Source: Cantharellus purpuraceus (Eukaryota; Basidiomycota; Agaricomycetes; Cantharellales; Hydnaceae). From it: a stretch of 64,000 nt of DNA. How positions within the stretch are numbered: position 1 is the stretch's first letter; each line of letters starts with the position of its first letter. The stretch is taken from NCBI GenBank assembly GCA_025174535.1, contig JALBUN010000014.1:620001-684000 (forward strand), in the 5' to 3' direction. Below are positions 34,193 to 46,552 of this stretch, in pieces. Below the pieces are notes generated by a model. That model worked only from the letters and a program-made list of their open reading frames with translations, did no database searches and was not told the origin of the DNA. Made by a program: the position numbers and the translations under genes.

Positions 34193-37100
34193 GTGCTGCT
34201 ACAATGGACAACAAGTCTAACAAGAGCTCTGAAGCCAAGGCTATGGAGCCAAAAAAATAATCAGCAACCCTCCAGCTCTGGCACTGGACAAGGGTTGTGT
34301 TGAACTCACTGGTGCCTTCGCAGAGCTACATCTCAATGCATCTGCTCTTTCAGATCCTACCTCCTTGACACTCCAACTCACCTCTGATCTTATCCCCTTA
34401 ACTCTGATCCCAACCCTAGTGGACTCTGGTTCCACTCATTGTTTTCTTATTCTTTGTTTGTCTCTGGACTGAAGACATCACTCTGAGTTATGGCTCTTCG
34501 ATGGATCTTCTAACTCCATTATTAAATCCACAATTGACTTGCCACTCCATTACTTTTTATATAACTCCATTGGATATTAGTTGTTTGGCAGTTCTGGGAC
34601 ACAACTGGCTCACCTGCTACAATCCATTGATTGACTGGGTATTGGGCAGTATCTTGTTCTGAACTTCAATAGAGACTAAATCCTTGGCGCCATCTGAGTT
34701 GATAGCATCAGCTCCACTCAACTCCATAACTCTGTCTCTCCTTGTTGCTCTGAAAATTGCTTTCATCAACATGGCAATCTTTGCCTGTGACTCCTTCCGA
34801 GCCAACATGTAAACATTCAAGTTGTTCATCTCCTCCACAGTTCCAAGGAACTCCAAGGACCCTCCAGTTGACATGAAAAATGTTCCAACCAAATATTACA
34901 GATTCATGGACATCTTTAACAAAACCCATGCTGACACCCTACCCACTCACAAGCCGTATGATTTGAAGATCAAATTGGATGATGGAACATCTCCTCCTTT
35001 TGGTCCAATCTACTCCTTGTCTCAGAGCGAACTCCAGGCTCTTTGAGAATTCATCAATGAGCACCTATCTTATGGTTTCATCCAGCTGACCTGTTCTCTG
35101 GGTGGCGCTCCAGTCCTTTTCATTTGGAAAAAAGATGGCTCTCTCCGACTTTGTGTTGATTTCAGGGGCCTCAATAAAATCACCAAAAAACACTATTACC
35201 CACTTGCTCACATCTCCGATCTTCTTGATAGTCCTAGGAAGGCTCAATTCTTCACCAAAATCGATCTCTGACATGCCAACCATCTTGTCTGGATAATGGA
35301 AGACTGCATTTTGCACTCACATGGCTCATTCAAGTGGTGCATTATGCCCCTTGGACTTACCAACACTCCAGCAGCATTCCAGCATCTTATGAACAACATC
35401 TTCTCTGACCTCCTGGATATATGCATCCTCATATTTTTGGATGACATCCTGATATACTCTGACAACTCCAAAGAACACAGCAACCATGTCCATGAAGTCC
35501 TACTCCAACTCCAGAAGCACAAGCTGTATGCTCGAGCCAACAAATGTTCTTTCCATGAGAGCACAGTCGAGTATCTTGGATATATATTATCTCCAAACAG
35601 ACTTACTATGGACTCCAGCAAAGTCCAAGTAATACAAGATTAGCCAGAACCCTGCAAAGTCAAAGACATGCAATCCTTCTTAGGATTTGCCAACTTCTAT
35701 AGGTGTTTCATATTCAACTACTCCAACCTCAAAGTTCCACTGACTCATTTGACTTGTAAAGGAACTCTGTGGGAGTTCTTGGACTCCTGCCAGACATCCT
35801 TTGAAATGTTAAAGAGAGCTTTTACCACAGCTCTGGTCTTATCACAATGGAACCCAGGATCTCCAATCATTGTAGAAACTGACACCTCCCACTATGCACT
35901 GGCAGCCATTCTATCAACTGTCTCTCCAACAGACAATGAGGTTCATCCAATAGCTTTCCATTCCTGGACTTTCACTCTGGCAGAACTCAACTACAATGTC
36001 CATGATAAAGAACTACTTGCAATCTTTGAAGCTTTCAAGTCCTGGTGACATTACCTTGAAGGTTCTCCAACTCCAGTCAATGTCATTACAGACCACAAGA
36101 ACCTTGAATACTTTTCAACTACCAAACTCCTTACTTGGCAGCAAGCCTGCTGGTCTGAATTCCTGTCCCAGTTTAATCTGGTAATCTGTTTCTGTCCTGG
36201 CAAACTCAGTACAAAACTGGACTCTTTAACTAGACGATGGGACATCTATCCTAAAGAGGGAGGAAATGATTATGCAGCAGTAAATCTGCATAATCTTAGG
36301 CCTGTGTTCACTAATGAACAGTTAACCACTTCCCTCTGAGCAACGATGTTCTATTCTCCAGTCCTCTGAGCAGCCATCACTATGGATGTTGATACACTCC
36401 ACTCCAATATCCAATCCACACTCCAATCAGATCCAGCCATCTCCAAATATCTCATTAAACCAATCACTGGTCCATTGACCCAGAAGTTACTCCATCTCAA
36501 CAACCACATCTATGTCCCCAACATGAACAATCTCCAACTCCATGTACTCCAGAACAAACATGACCATCTGATCTCTGGTCATTTTGGACAGAACCAAACT
36601 ATAGATCTAGTCAGGCGGGACTATGTCTGGCCTGAACTCCATGGTTCCATTAAGTCCCACATCAAGTCCTGTACCACTTGTATGTGCTCAAAGTCACAGA
36701 CATCATCCTTATGGACTACTCAAGCAACTCCCCATTCTGGAGAGTCCATGGAACTCCATATCCATGGACTTCATTGAGAAGCTCCCAGCATCCTCTGGTT
36801 ATGACACCATCTTAGTTATTGTGGATTGCCTCACCAAGCAGTCCATTTTTATTCCTACAGTTGACACCATCACAGCTCCTATGCTTGCAAAGCTATTCAT
36901 GCTCCATGTCTTCTCCAAGCATGGAGTTCCATCACACATTACCTCCAACCATGGTACAGAGTTCATTTCCTCTTTTTTCCAAACCCTTGGAAAGGCTTTG
37001 GACATCAAACTCCATTTCACCTCTGGATACCACCTGGAAGCTGATGGACATACTGAATGAATGAACCAGACTCTGGAACAGTACCTCTGAGTCTACTGCA

Positions 37101-37835
37101 ACTACCAACAGGACAACTCATCCAACTTACTTCCACTCACAGAATTTGCATATAATAATGCTCCAAATGGCACTACTGGCTTATCTCCATTCTTTGCCAA
37201 CAAGGGTTACCACCCAAACATCTCTGTACATCCCAAATGAGACCTCGCTTCCTCAAGAGCTTGAAACTTCACTGTGGACCTCTATGAACTCCATCAGCAT
37301 CTCTGAAAGACCATCTCTGATGCTCAACTCTGATACTCCACCTCCACTGACCATCACTGATCCCTGGCCCCAGACTTCAAGGTTGGAGACAAGGTTTTTG
37401 TCAAATCTGACAAGATCCATACCATGAGACCTTCCGAGCAACTATCAGAAAAATACCTTGGTCCTTTCGAAATCATTGCTCAAGCAGGCTCTAACTCCTT
37501 TACCCTCCATCTACAAGAAAGCATGCACTCCATTCACCCTGTCTTCCATGTTTCCATGCTTGAACCCTCAACTCCAGATCCATTCTCTGGTTGAGAACTA
37601 ACTCCAGTCCCTCCTGTCATCATAGGTGGAGAACTGGAGTATGAGATATCAGAGATACTGGACTCTAAGATCGACAAGAGATGAAAATGTAAACTGCAAT
37701 ACCTTGTCAAGTGGGCAGGATATGAAGGAACAGATGAAGAAACCTCCTGGCTACCAGCCTCGGAATTAGGACATGCAATGGAGATTGTCTCCAATTTCCA
37801 CCAGGCTTATCCTCATAAACCCAGCCCCACATTGT
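34193..37835 (+). pseudogene. Ty3/gypsy chromovirus pol, copy E1 (degenerate)
   Basis: One polyprotein broken by many stops. In order: aspartic protease (VDSGSTHCF, about 34420-34445; then the LGHNWLT-like block); reverse transcriptase (about 34900-35640) with IFLDDILIYS as the catalytic box; RNase H (about 35800-36240; ETDTSHYALAAIL); the HHCC zinc-binding integrase domain (about 36540-36720); the integrase core (about 36740-37100); and a C-terminal chromodomain (about 37630-37800; LQYLVKWAGYEG). Gag is missing upstream. Most stops are single transitions from the codon expected in this lineage: TGA for CGA (Arg) or TAG for TGG (Trp). The 3' end is interrupted by a family-B LTR. Cannot be active. 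Confidence 0.92.
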
Positions 37836-38503
37836 TGTCAAGTGTCTGGGACAACTTGGGGTTCAATGGAAAAAGGCTGTAGTTCAGCTGCTAGTAAAGA
37901 GGGAGATGGGACTTTACTGTTCCAGTTCAACCAGAGACAGAGTGGGAGCAATACTATTGAGTCAGATCAAGTGGACTTGGCTTCAACTTGTGTGTTGCAC
38001 CCCCTCAGATTGTCAGTCCAATATTTCGGAGTTTGGAGTATGGAGTTGGATCAGGGATCCAGAGTTTAACTTGTCAAGAAGGTACTTGTCAAGAAGCTAG
38101 CAACCAAGAAGTTAATGGGGCAAATCTTAGTTGATATATGAACTACTGTAATAGACAGAGAGTAGCCTGTATAAGTATGTGGAGAATTGAATGCTGAAAC
38201 TAAAATGATAAGACAATAAGATGGATGTGGAGTACAACACAGAAAGGAGTTCAGAGTTTGGACCCAAGTCTGAACTGAAACTAAACAATAATAAAGAAGC
38301 AGGTTTGTTGTAACCCATAAGAAGAAACTACTTATAGAGAGAACAATAATGGAGTTTGGGGTTGATGGAGGTGGAGTTGATGGAGGTGGAGTTGATGGAG
38401 GTGGAGTTGATGGAGGTGGAGTTGATGGAGGTGGGAGTTGATGGGGATGGAGATGAAGGAGATGGAGGTCCAGATTTTGGACTTGGTGTTACAGGATGTA
38501 ACA
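37836..38503 (-). mobile_element. Solo LTR, family B (668 bp, TSD ATTGT)
   Basis: Begins TGTCAAGTGTCTGGG and ends GGTGTTACAGGATGTAACA. Exact ATTGT duplications lie at 37831-37835 and 38504-38508. It sits at the 3' end of pol E1. It contains the 15-bp minisatellite at 38350-38440. Confidence 0.9.
38350..38440. repeat. 15-bp minisatellite, about five units
   Basis: GTTGATGGAGGTGGA repeated about five to six times with one degenerate end, inside a family-B LTR. Other B copies have only one or two degenerate units here. Confidence 0.9.
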
Positions 38504-38572
38504 ATTGTTTTGATTCACTCCAGTTTTTATCCAAGAAACTCAGTCATTCACTAGTCATCACATTCTCTAGAT

Positions 38573-39690
38573 ACATCACTTCTCCTCTATCTCCGATTCT
38601 CCTACACCTGACTCCTCTGATTCTCCATCCACTGTTCCCTCCTTCTCTGGATTCTCCAATTCCAACTCCTGCTCCCTGAGCATCCTATCTATCTCCTCCC
38701 ATGACCACCACCTCTCATCATCCAACCTATTGAGATTCTCCAAAGAGTCCCAAGATCCTGAGGAGTTTGAGTCCATGTCATATACAGCACCCAGAGCTTC
38801 CAACTCCAGCACATCCAACTTCCTTTGGAGCAGACCCCATCTCTGTCCCATCGTATAATGATGGAACATCCCCACGAGCTCACCCATATAGGTCTCAATG
38901 CCCTGGAGAGCCACATTCGTCCTTTTGGTGTGCTCAGAAACCTCAATTAATTGATGGGCCACCACAGCCACATTGATACTGACATCCTGCATGGCTTCAA
39001 CCAATGCAGGAGGCACAGTTTCTGTGGCAGGACCCATACTTGTGGCCCTAGTCTGTCGATGTTTGGGAGAAGGATCCACTGCACTACTGCCCTCCTCACG
39101 ATTGCATTTCCATTAAGGAGGAGCACTCCCTTTTCCCTCGCATTTCAGCCAGTTTGTCTGGCATGTGAGGCAGGAGTGAGATTTCCTGGTCTAGAAAAAA
39201 AGTAATAATCAGTATGATATCCCAACATCCAGTCACTATGTTCACTCACCATTGCCCACTCGCACACATTGTCGCTCTTGATGGATGTATTGCATATGAG
39301 GTCCAATTTGGATTCTTCATCCAGATCCTTATCCACCTCCTTGTCTTTCACAACTACCCTCGATAATGCCCTTTTCTTCATGGCCTCCACCCTGACTCAA
39401 GCCCCCTCAGCGGCCCTCTTGCAAGCTGCTATCTCCCTTGTGATCCTCTTCTCCTCCTCCACCTTCTTTTTCTCTGTGGCATCAGCCTCAGCAATCAACT
39501 TATCCAATGCAGCATGTTGCTGATGAAGTTCTTTGGCAGAGGGCATGTCAGATGGTGGTAAGAGATAAGGAGAGAGGTAACATGTGTTTAATAATTTGGC
39601 CAGCCTCATGCGCCAACTCAAATGCATATACCGCCAATTTTCCCATGATGCTGACTAAGATCTTGTGGGCTCGATCTAGAAGGGAGGTAC
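38573..39690 (-). pseudogene. Antisense accessory ORF of chromovirus E1
   Basis: Convergent to pol E1. Three minus-strand blocks: 39627-39397 (a charged coiled coil, KELHQQHAALDKLIAEADAT, EEEKRITREIAACK); 39390-39145 (CNTSIKSDNVCEWAM, which keeps the C-x2-[C]-x6-C-x-W spacing of the Zn2Cys6-like half-cluster with one Cys changed to Ser); and 39079-38576 (a 167-codon frame with helical SEHTKRTNVALQGIETYM and a Glu-rich acidic end). Blocks are separated by stops and frame changes. The function is unknown. It is placed here because layout and motif order repeat next to pol E2 and E3. Confidence 0.6.
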
Positions 39691-40308
39691 TGTTACATCC
39701 TGTAACACCAAGTCCAAACTCCAGATCTCCATCTCCTTTACCTCCACTTCTGTCAACTCCACCTTCATTAACTCCACCTCTGTCAAATCTGAACTCCATT
39801 ATTGTTCTCCTTATAAGTAGTTTCTTCTTATGGGTTACAACAAACCCCCTTCTTTTATATTGTTTAGTTTCAGTTCAGACTTGGGTCTGAACTCCAAACT
39901 CCTTTCTGTGTCGTACTCCATATCCATCTTATTGTCTTATCGTTTTAGTTTCAGCATTCAATTCTCCACATCTTATATGGGCTACTCTCTGTCTATTACA
40001 GTAGTTCATATATCAACTAAGATTTGCCCCATCAACTTCTTGGTTGCTAGCTTCTTGACAAGTACCTTCTTGACAAGTCAAACTCCAGATCCTTGATCCA
40101 ACTCCACACTCCAAACTCCAAAACATTGGACCAACAACCCAAGGGGGTGCAACACACAAGTTGAAGCCAAGTCCACTTGATCTGACTCAATAGTATTACT
40201 CCCACTCTGTCTCTGGTTGAACTGGAACAGTAAAGTCCCTACCTCTTCTTCACTAGCAGCCAAACTCCGGTTACTCCTTTTGAACCCCAAGTTTTCCAGC
40301 CCTTAACA
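39691..40308 (+). mobile_element. LTR, family B (618 bp)
   Basis: Starts TGTTACATCCTGTAACACC and ends CCAGCCCTTAACA. It is immediately preceded by a purine-rich AGAAGGGAGGTAC, which looks like a polypurine tract, so this may be a 3' LTR. No matching duplication is visible. Confidence 0.82.
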
Positions 40309-41038
40309 AGTTGGTTACAAGCTGGAAAAGGAGGGGGAATCATATCTATCTTCTGGAGCTTTCCAAGAGGGATCTCAGAAGGGAGAGGTTCAAGGGCTGA
40401 CTTGCCATCCCATCTGTGAGTGGCTGCAAGAATGTATCAAGTTTTCATCTTCAATGTCTCCCAGAAGCTGCTGGCAAGGTCATTGTGTTAGTATGGCATA
40501 CTCACATGGCAGTGCTTCAAGATAGATGAAGTCAAAACAATTGGGTTGATGGAAGTTGAAGTTGGAAGTGAATTGGAGTCCGCAGTTAGGTACAGGAACT
40601 CCACCTTGTATATACATATTGTTTTCTTTATGAACCACCAAGTCAATGACCAAAACATCAGGGTAGTTAGCCATAGTGGACAGAGGTAGATAGGCTGAAA
40701 GACTAAAGATTTGCTGAGGTTTTTCAAAAGTTAGAGGCAGTTGAGATTGAGTAAAATAAAGATGTCATGATATTGGGCTTATAGAATGGTAAGGGAAGGA
40801 TCTGGAATAGCTAAGAAGGTGAAGGAACATGGTAGAAGGCTGAGATAAGAGAATAGTAGATAGAGGAAGCCCTAGTGGTGAGAGATACCCTGATCACATT
40901 GATCCCAATTGCAAAGGAGGTCAGGAGTGTTGCAAAGGTTCTTTCGTGGGAGCCACTCGTCATATGCTGAGTCATATCTGATGAAAAGCATAAGAAGCTC
41001 CTGGACATGTTGGCCATTCCAGGCCTTATGTTACATCC
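40309..41038 (-). mobile_element. Unassigned internal retroelement segment
   Basis: Lies between two family-B LTRs of equal orientation. Minus frames (40674-40480, ANYPDVLVIDLVVHKENNMY; 41017-40811, RSFLCFSSDMTQHMTSGS) look like old coding sequence but match no domain with confidence. The second slightly resembles an integrase zinc-binding region. Confidence 0.35.
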
Positions 41039-41640
41039 TGTAACACCAAGTCTGATCTCTGGACTCCATCTCCAACTCCAACTCCATCTCCCTACTTCAC
41101 CTCCATCAACTCCACCTCTGTCAACTCTGAACTCCTTTTCTTATTGTTTTCCATAAGTAGTTTCTTCTTATGGGGTACAACAAACCCCTTCTTTTAGTGT
41201 AGTTTGGACTTGGGTCTGAACTCTGAACTCCTTTCTGTGTTGTACTCCATATCCGTCTTACTGTTTTTCATTTTAGTTTTAGCATTCAATTCTCCACATA
41301 CTTATACAGGCTACTTTCTGTCTATTACAGTAGTTCATATATCAACTAAGATTTGCCCCATCAACTTCTTGGTTGCTAGCTTCTTGACAAGTACTTTCTT
41401 GACAAGTTGAACTCTGGATCCCTGATCCAACTCCATACTCTGAACTCCAAAATATTGGACTGATGATCTGAGGGGGTGCAACACACAAGTTGAAGCCAAG
41501 TCCACTTGATCTGACTCAATAGTATTGCTCCCACTCTGTCTCCAGTTGAACTGGAACAGTAAAGTCCCACTCCTCTCTATTACTAGCAGTCTAACTCCAG
41601 TTACTCCTTTTGAACTTCCAAGCATTCCAGCACCTTAAAA
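41039..41640 (+). mobile_element. Solo LTR, family B (602 bp, TSD CCTTA)
   Basis: Starts TGTTACATCCTGTAACACC and is flanked by CCTTA at 41034-41038 and 41641-41645. The right end reads CTTAAAA, where related copies have CTTAACA or CTTGACA, so the terminal CA has mutated. An alternative end at 41632 also leaves a CCTTA. Confidence 0.83.
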
Positions 41641-41645
41641 CCTTA

Positions 41646-42214
41646 TGCCATCATTCACTGATGATGGACTTGACATCAAATTCTGGGAGCTGTGTGAAAT
41701 CAGTGCATTCAAGAGATCTGAGAGGTCATGAACTGAAGGAAGGGGGTGAGGAGGAGTAGAGCTCAAGGTGAGCGATGTTAAGGACAGGGTGGAGCCCGTA
41801 TGACACAGGCATGTGGAGGCAATAGGTAGCCGGCCCTAATTTTTGTATGATATCAAATGGGCCATCATATTTCATTTGAAGCTTTTTATTTGGATTTTTT
41901 TTGAGCATGTAATAGACTAAGGGAATGGGGATTGATGAGAATGCAATCACCAATGTTGAATTCTTGAGCCAGATGACTGGTGTTGAAATTTTTTTGCTGG
42001 GTGACCTGTGCAAATTGCAGGGATTCTCTAGCCTGAGATCGGTAAGTAGCTAATTCATCTAGGAATTCTATGGCTTTTGTACTTTCAACTTCATGGGCAG
42101 GGGACTTCATCAAATCAATGCAATCAACCAATCCAACTGGTCATGGAGCTGGCAGACTGGAAGGTCGATGGATGCCAGGAGAGGATGAGTGAATGTAGGA
42201 GGATGGGGTGCATG
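41646..42214 (-). pseudogene. Gypsy integrase C-terminal fragment
   Basis: Minus strand: ATYRSQARESLQFAQVTQQK, GDCILINPHSL, MKYDGPFDIIQKLGPATYCL and GLHPVLNIAHLELY. This is the region after the integrase core (GPF/Y module) of a gypsy lineage different from E1-E3. Truncated on both sides by LTRs. Confidence 0.75.
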
Positions 42215-42829
42215 TGTTTTGGAACCCGCAAAATTATGGTGTTAGGGCAAACTCTAAATCACCACAATTCCATGAATGAACAGCTGAGAAGAATATCAAA
42301 CCCTGCTGCAGCACAACTCCAGAAACGATTTAATGTTTGTACTTTGGTTACAATCCTTTGTATTGGTCAATGCAGACTATATGCAGAAAAGTAATATTTT
42401 CTTAGCAGCAAGAAATGAATAAGACTTCCAGAGTCTAGAGTTCACAGATGCTTAGGGGTCCAGATATTCCAAAAAGAGGGGAATGCACTTAGAGGCTAAA
42501 GGAAGTAGGTGGATGAATCCAACCATCCAACCAGTGGCACTCTGAAGCAGGTAACAGCAATGTGTGAAGTAGTCTAGCAACTGCTTCACATGAGCTCAAG
42601 CTTCTAATGCTCTGCAAAGGCAGTACACACTAGTAACTTAAACAAGAGCACTAATGGCAGGACTATCAACAGACAATCTCACCCTGTAGATTTGTAGTCA
42701 TGTGAGGCAGATACTACACTCACGCCCAAAGTAGGAATATCACTACCTTGAGTGCAATCAAGTACAGTTACACAACTGTAAAAGATCCTTGAACTGGTAA
42801 TCAACAGTTACTGAGATAGTGTATGGGAA
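42215..42829 (-). mobile_element. Partial LTR, family A
   Basis: First 615 bp from TGTTTTGGAACCCGC, cut by the inverted A1 copy that starts at 42830. Confidence 0.85.
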
Positions 42830-44215
42830 CCACCTTTTCCCTATCAAATCCTATTTATGCAGCACCAATGTGCTATTCTTTGCTTTTCCATTCCTAAATA
42901 TCAGCATATATTTGGTGCTTGTACCTGGAATGCACTTATTCAAATATTCTCTATTTTTCTATATTTTTTCATGAATATTCCATGCAGAACTCGGCCCAGA
43001 ATCATTTATTTCTGCTGTGCTACAGTTGTGGACCCATAGGCGCCCACAAACCTTTGCACAGTTGGCTCTCCCCCTTTGGACCAGGCATTCAGCCTGAATT
43101 CAAGCTCAGATGTCTCTGATCAATAAATATTCTCTAACTTGACAACCACAGCCTCTCAGGGCACTATTTTCCATGGAGATCATCACCTGAGATGTGGCTA
43201 TCCATGGCTGTCCAAACCAGTGCAGAAAACAGGGTGGACACCCTTCTTTTTGCCTGATCAGTGCCTAGTTCAGGGATCAAATCAGGTGATGGGTGATCAG
43301 GTGATTGCCTTGGAATATTCTACCCCTTTCGTTTCCTTCTATTATTAGATAGAACTTTCCAGAACCATTATTCAGCTCCTGATCAGTGTTAGTTCAGTGA
43401 TCAGAACCTGTGATTGGCTTGGAATATTCTACCCCTTTCTTCCACCTTCCACAACCTTCCAGTAGTTTCCATCTATTATATTCCAGAAGCATTAGTCAGC
43501 TCCTGTAAATACAATATATAAGGAGGTCATTCTGCCTCTGAAATAGTAACATATTCTACCTATTCTACCCATCTCCTGCACACCAATGTGACTAGAGTGA
43601 CATACAGTGTCATCCTCTATCTCAGTAACTGTTGATTACCAGTTCAAGGATCTTTTACAGTTGTGTAACTGTACTTGATTGCACTCAAAGTAGTGATATT
43701 CCTGCTTTGGGTGTGAGTGTAATATCTGCCTCACGTGACTACAAATCTACAGGGTGAGATTGTCTGTTGATAGTCCTGCCATTAGTGCTCTTGTTTAAGT
43801 TACTAGTGTGTACTGCCTTTGCAGAGCATTAGAATCTTGAACTTGTGTAAAGCAGTTGCTAGACTACTTCACACATTGCTGTTACCCGCTTCTGAGTGCC
43901 TCTGGTTGGATGGTTGGATTCATCCACCTACTTCCTTTAGCCTCTAAGTGCATTCCCATCTTTTTGGAATATCTGGACCCCTAAGCATCCGTGAACTCTA
44001 GACTCTGGAAGTCTTATTCATTTCTTGCTGCTAAGAAATGTATTCTGCGTATAGTCTGCATTGACCAATACAAAGGATTGTAACCAAAGTACAACGTTAA
44101 ATCGTTTCTGGAGTTGTGCTGCAGCAGGGTTTGATATTCTTCTCAGCTGTTCATTCATGGAATTGTGGTGATTTAGAGTTTGCCCTAACACCATAATTTT
44201 GCGGGTTCCAAAACA
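42830..44215 (+). mobile_element. LTR, family A, subfamily A1 (1386 bp)
   Basis: Runs from TGTATGGGAACCACC to GGGTTCCAAAACA with the TGATCA/GGAATATTCC-type U3. Flanking 5-mers GATAG and CTCCT differ. It joins the RT fragment of E2 on its right. Confidence 0.88.
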
Positions 44216-46022
44216 CTCCTTGTCCATTCTGACTCCATTCCTGATACTGCTATCCAAGCATTAATTGACTCCAGTTCTACTCACTGTTTCCTTGTTCTGC
44301 TTTTCGATATGGATCTTTCGAATGGTGTGTCATGCCCTTCAGACTAACCAATGCTCTCGTCACCTTCCAGTGGTTCATGGATGATACATTCACCAACCTC
44401 CTTGATGTTACCATCCTCATTTACTTAGACAATATTTTGGTATATTTGGATAATGAAGATGAACATCAGACACACATCCAAGAGGTACTCTGATGTCTCC
44501 ACCAACATGGCCTCTTCACCCACACCGACAAATGCCATCAGTTGAGTATCTAGGCTATATCCTCTCCTGTTTTGGAACCCGCAAAATTATGGTGTTAGGG
44601 CAAACTCTAAATCACCACAATTCCGTGAATGAACAGCTGAGAAGAATATCAAATCCTACTGCAGCACAACTCCAGAAACAATTTAACGTTGTACTTTGGT
44701 TACAATCCCTTGTAATGGTCAATGCAGATGATACGCAGGAAGGTAATACGTTTCTTAGCAGTAGGGAATGAATAAGACTTCCAGAGTCTAGAGTTCATGG
44801 ACACTTAGGGGTCCAGATATTCCAAAAAGAGGGGAATGCACTTAGAGGCTAGAGGAAGTAGGTGGATGAATCCAACCGTCCAACTAGTGGCACTCTGAAG
44901 CAGGTAACAGCAATGTGTGAAGTAGTCTAGCAACTGCTTCACACGAGTTCAAGATCCTAATGCTCTGCAAAGGCAGTACACACTAGTAACTTAAACAAGA
45001 GCACTAATGGCAGGACTATCAACAGACAATCTCACCCTGTAGATTTGTAGTCACGTGAGGTAGATACTACACTCACGCCCAAAGCAGGACAATCACTACT
45101 TCAAGTGCAATCAAATACAGTTACACAACTGTAAGCGACCCTTGAACTGGACAATCAACAGTTACTGAGATATAGAGGATGACACTGTATGTCACTCTAG
45201 TCACACTGATGTGCAAATGATGGGGTAGAAATGGTTATTTATTCAGAGGCAGAATGGGCTCCTTTTATATTGTATTTACAGGAGCTGACTAATACTACTG
45301 GAAACTTCTACCTATTAACAGATGGAAACTACTGGAAGCTAGTGGAATATGTGAGAAGGGGGTGGAAGTTTCCTAGCCAATGAGCTGCTTGGATTTGCTC
45401 TGACTCATGGCATGAGTCATGGATGGAGTCATAGTATGAGTAATCACAGGAGTCATGGTATGAGTCATGGCAGGAGTCATTGCATGAGTCACCATTACTC
45501 AAATAACTCAGTCAATACTTTGTTTCCCAGGCTGATCAGCTCAGCTATGAGTAGGCACAGCTTCTATTGAACTCTCCACCAAAAATGGAGTCAGGAGGTG
45601 CAGTGGTTGTGAAGATATTGAGCATTTACTGGCAGTGGTGACCAGATTGAGTCGGAGATTAAAATGAGTCATGTGATTGAAAATGAGTCAGTTGTCCGGG
45701 TGACTCCGGCTGACTTTGGGGCTGCTGACATCTGTGAAGGTTTGTGGGTCCATGTGGGTCCCAAAACTTTGCCCAGCAGAACAATAAGTTTGTAGACTCA
45801 TTTCTGCATGGAAAATTCCTGAAAAAATATGAAAAAATAGAGAATATTTGAATGGCCCTGAATCAAGAGAAAGCAGCATATATATGCTGATATTTTAAGG
45901 CCATGAAGCAAAATTGTACAGTTTCAGGACTTTAAACAAGATCTTTTAAGGGAAAACTAGTTCCCATATATCTCCCCTGCAGCACTGACAATGTCAAATG
46001 ACAAAATCAAAGCCATAGACGC
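44216..46022 (+). pseudogene. Chromovirus copy E2, reverse-transcriptase part (split)
   Basis: 44216-44577 and, after removal of the LTR, 45971-46022 give a short protease remnant (DSSSTHCF) fused to the RT palm: SFEWCVMPFRLTNA, then IYLDNILVY. The catalytic box has YLDN in place of YLDD, so it would be dead even without stops. The finger region is missing between protease and palm. After 45971 the frame reads LTMSNDKIKAIDA up to an AT-rich insertion. Confidence 0.85.
44578..45970 (-). mobile_element. Solo LTR, family A, subfamily A2 (1393 bp, TSD TCTCC)
   Basis: Starts TGTTTTGGAACCC and ends TTCCCATATA (the terminal CA has become TA). Exact TCTCC flanks at 44573-44577 and 45971-45975. The TGACTC-type array is at about 45400-45500. 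Confidence 0.9.
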
Positions 46023-46552
46023 TTGTTTGGAATGATGCTGTTATACAATATTCTGATGTATACAAGATGTACATCAGAATATATGAGATATACATCAGAA
46101 TTTTAATAATGATCATAAAAATAGGGAGTTACAATCTGGATATCTTAAATTTTTAAATATAAATATATATTTCATATTTTAATAAACTTTAAAAGATAAG
46201 ATGTTTGTTATGGATGAACATAATTATTTGTATGAATATAACAGTAATATATGTACTAATATTATTGGTATAATAGAGAACATTTAGAAATACAAATGCC
46301 AGGTGAGAATTCAAGGTACATTAGATTATTTGACCAGTATAGTACAAGAACAAATGAGTGAAAGAAATTAAGTGTAGCAGGAGTAGAATATTCCCTTGAA
46401 GCAGTTGCCACTGGTAAATGAAAAAAAAAGAATTATTTTTGAGAATCATATATGAAATATCAAAATATGTTTTAATATAAGTATATTATATAAAATTTGA
46501 GGAAATGGGTTGTATATACATATTTCTGAACAAGTGTCATACAGGAATAGTC
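46023..46552. mobile_element. AT-rich insertion of unknown origin in pol E2
   Basis: About 530 bp with A+T far above the surroundings, inserted between the AIDA and PEPQKVKDL codons of pol. It holds an inverted repeat near its left end (ATTCTGATGTATA against TATACATCAGAAT) and long A/T runs. I see no clear terminal inverted repeats and no ORF. It might be a miniature DNA transposon or an organellar fragment. Confidence 0.6.

Noticed and set aside
39691..41640. A complete element with family-B LTRs at 39691 and 41039
   Set aside because: Flanks give no shared TSD, while 41039-41640 has its own TSD (CCTTA). The 0.7-kb interior has no gag-pol order.
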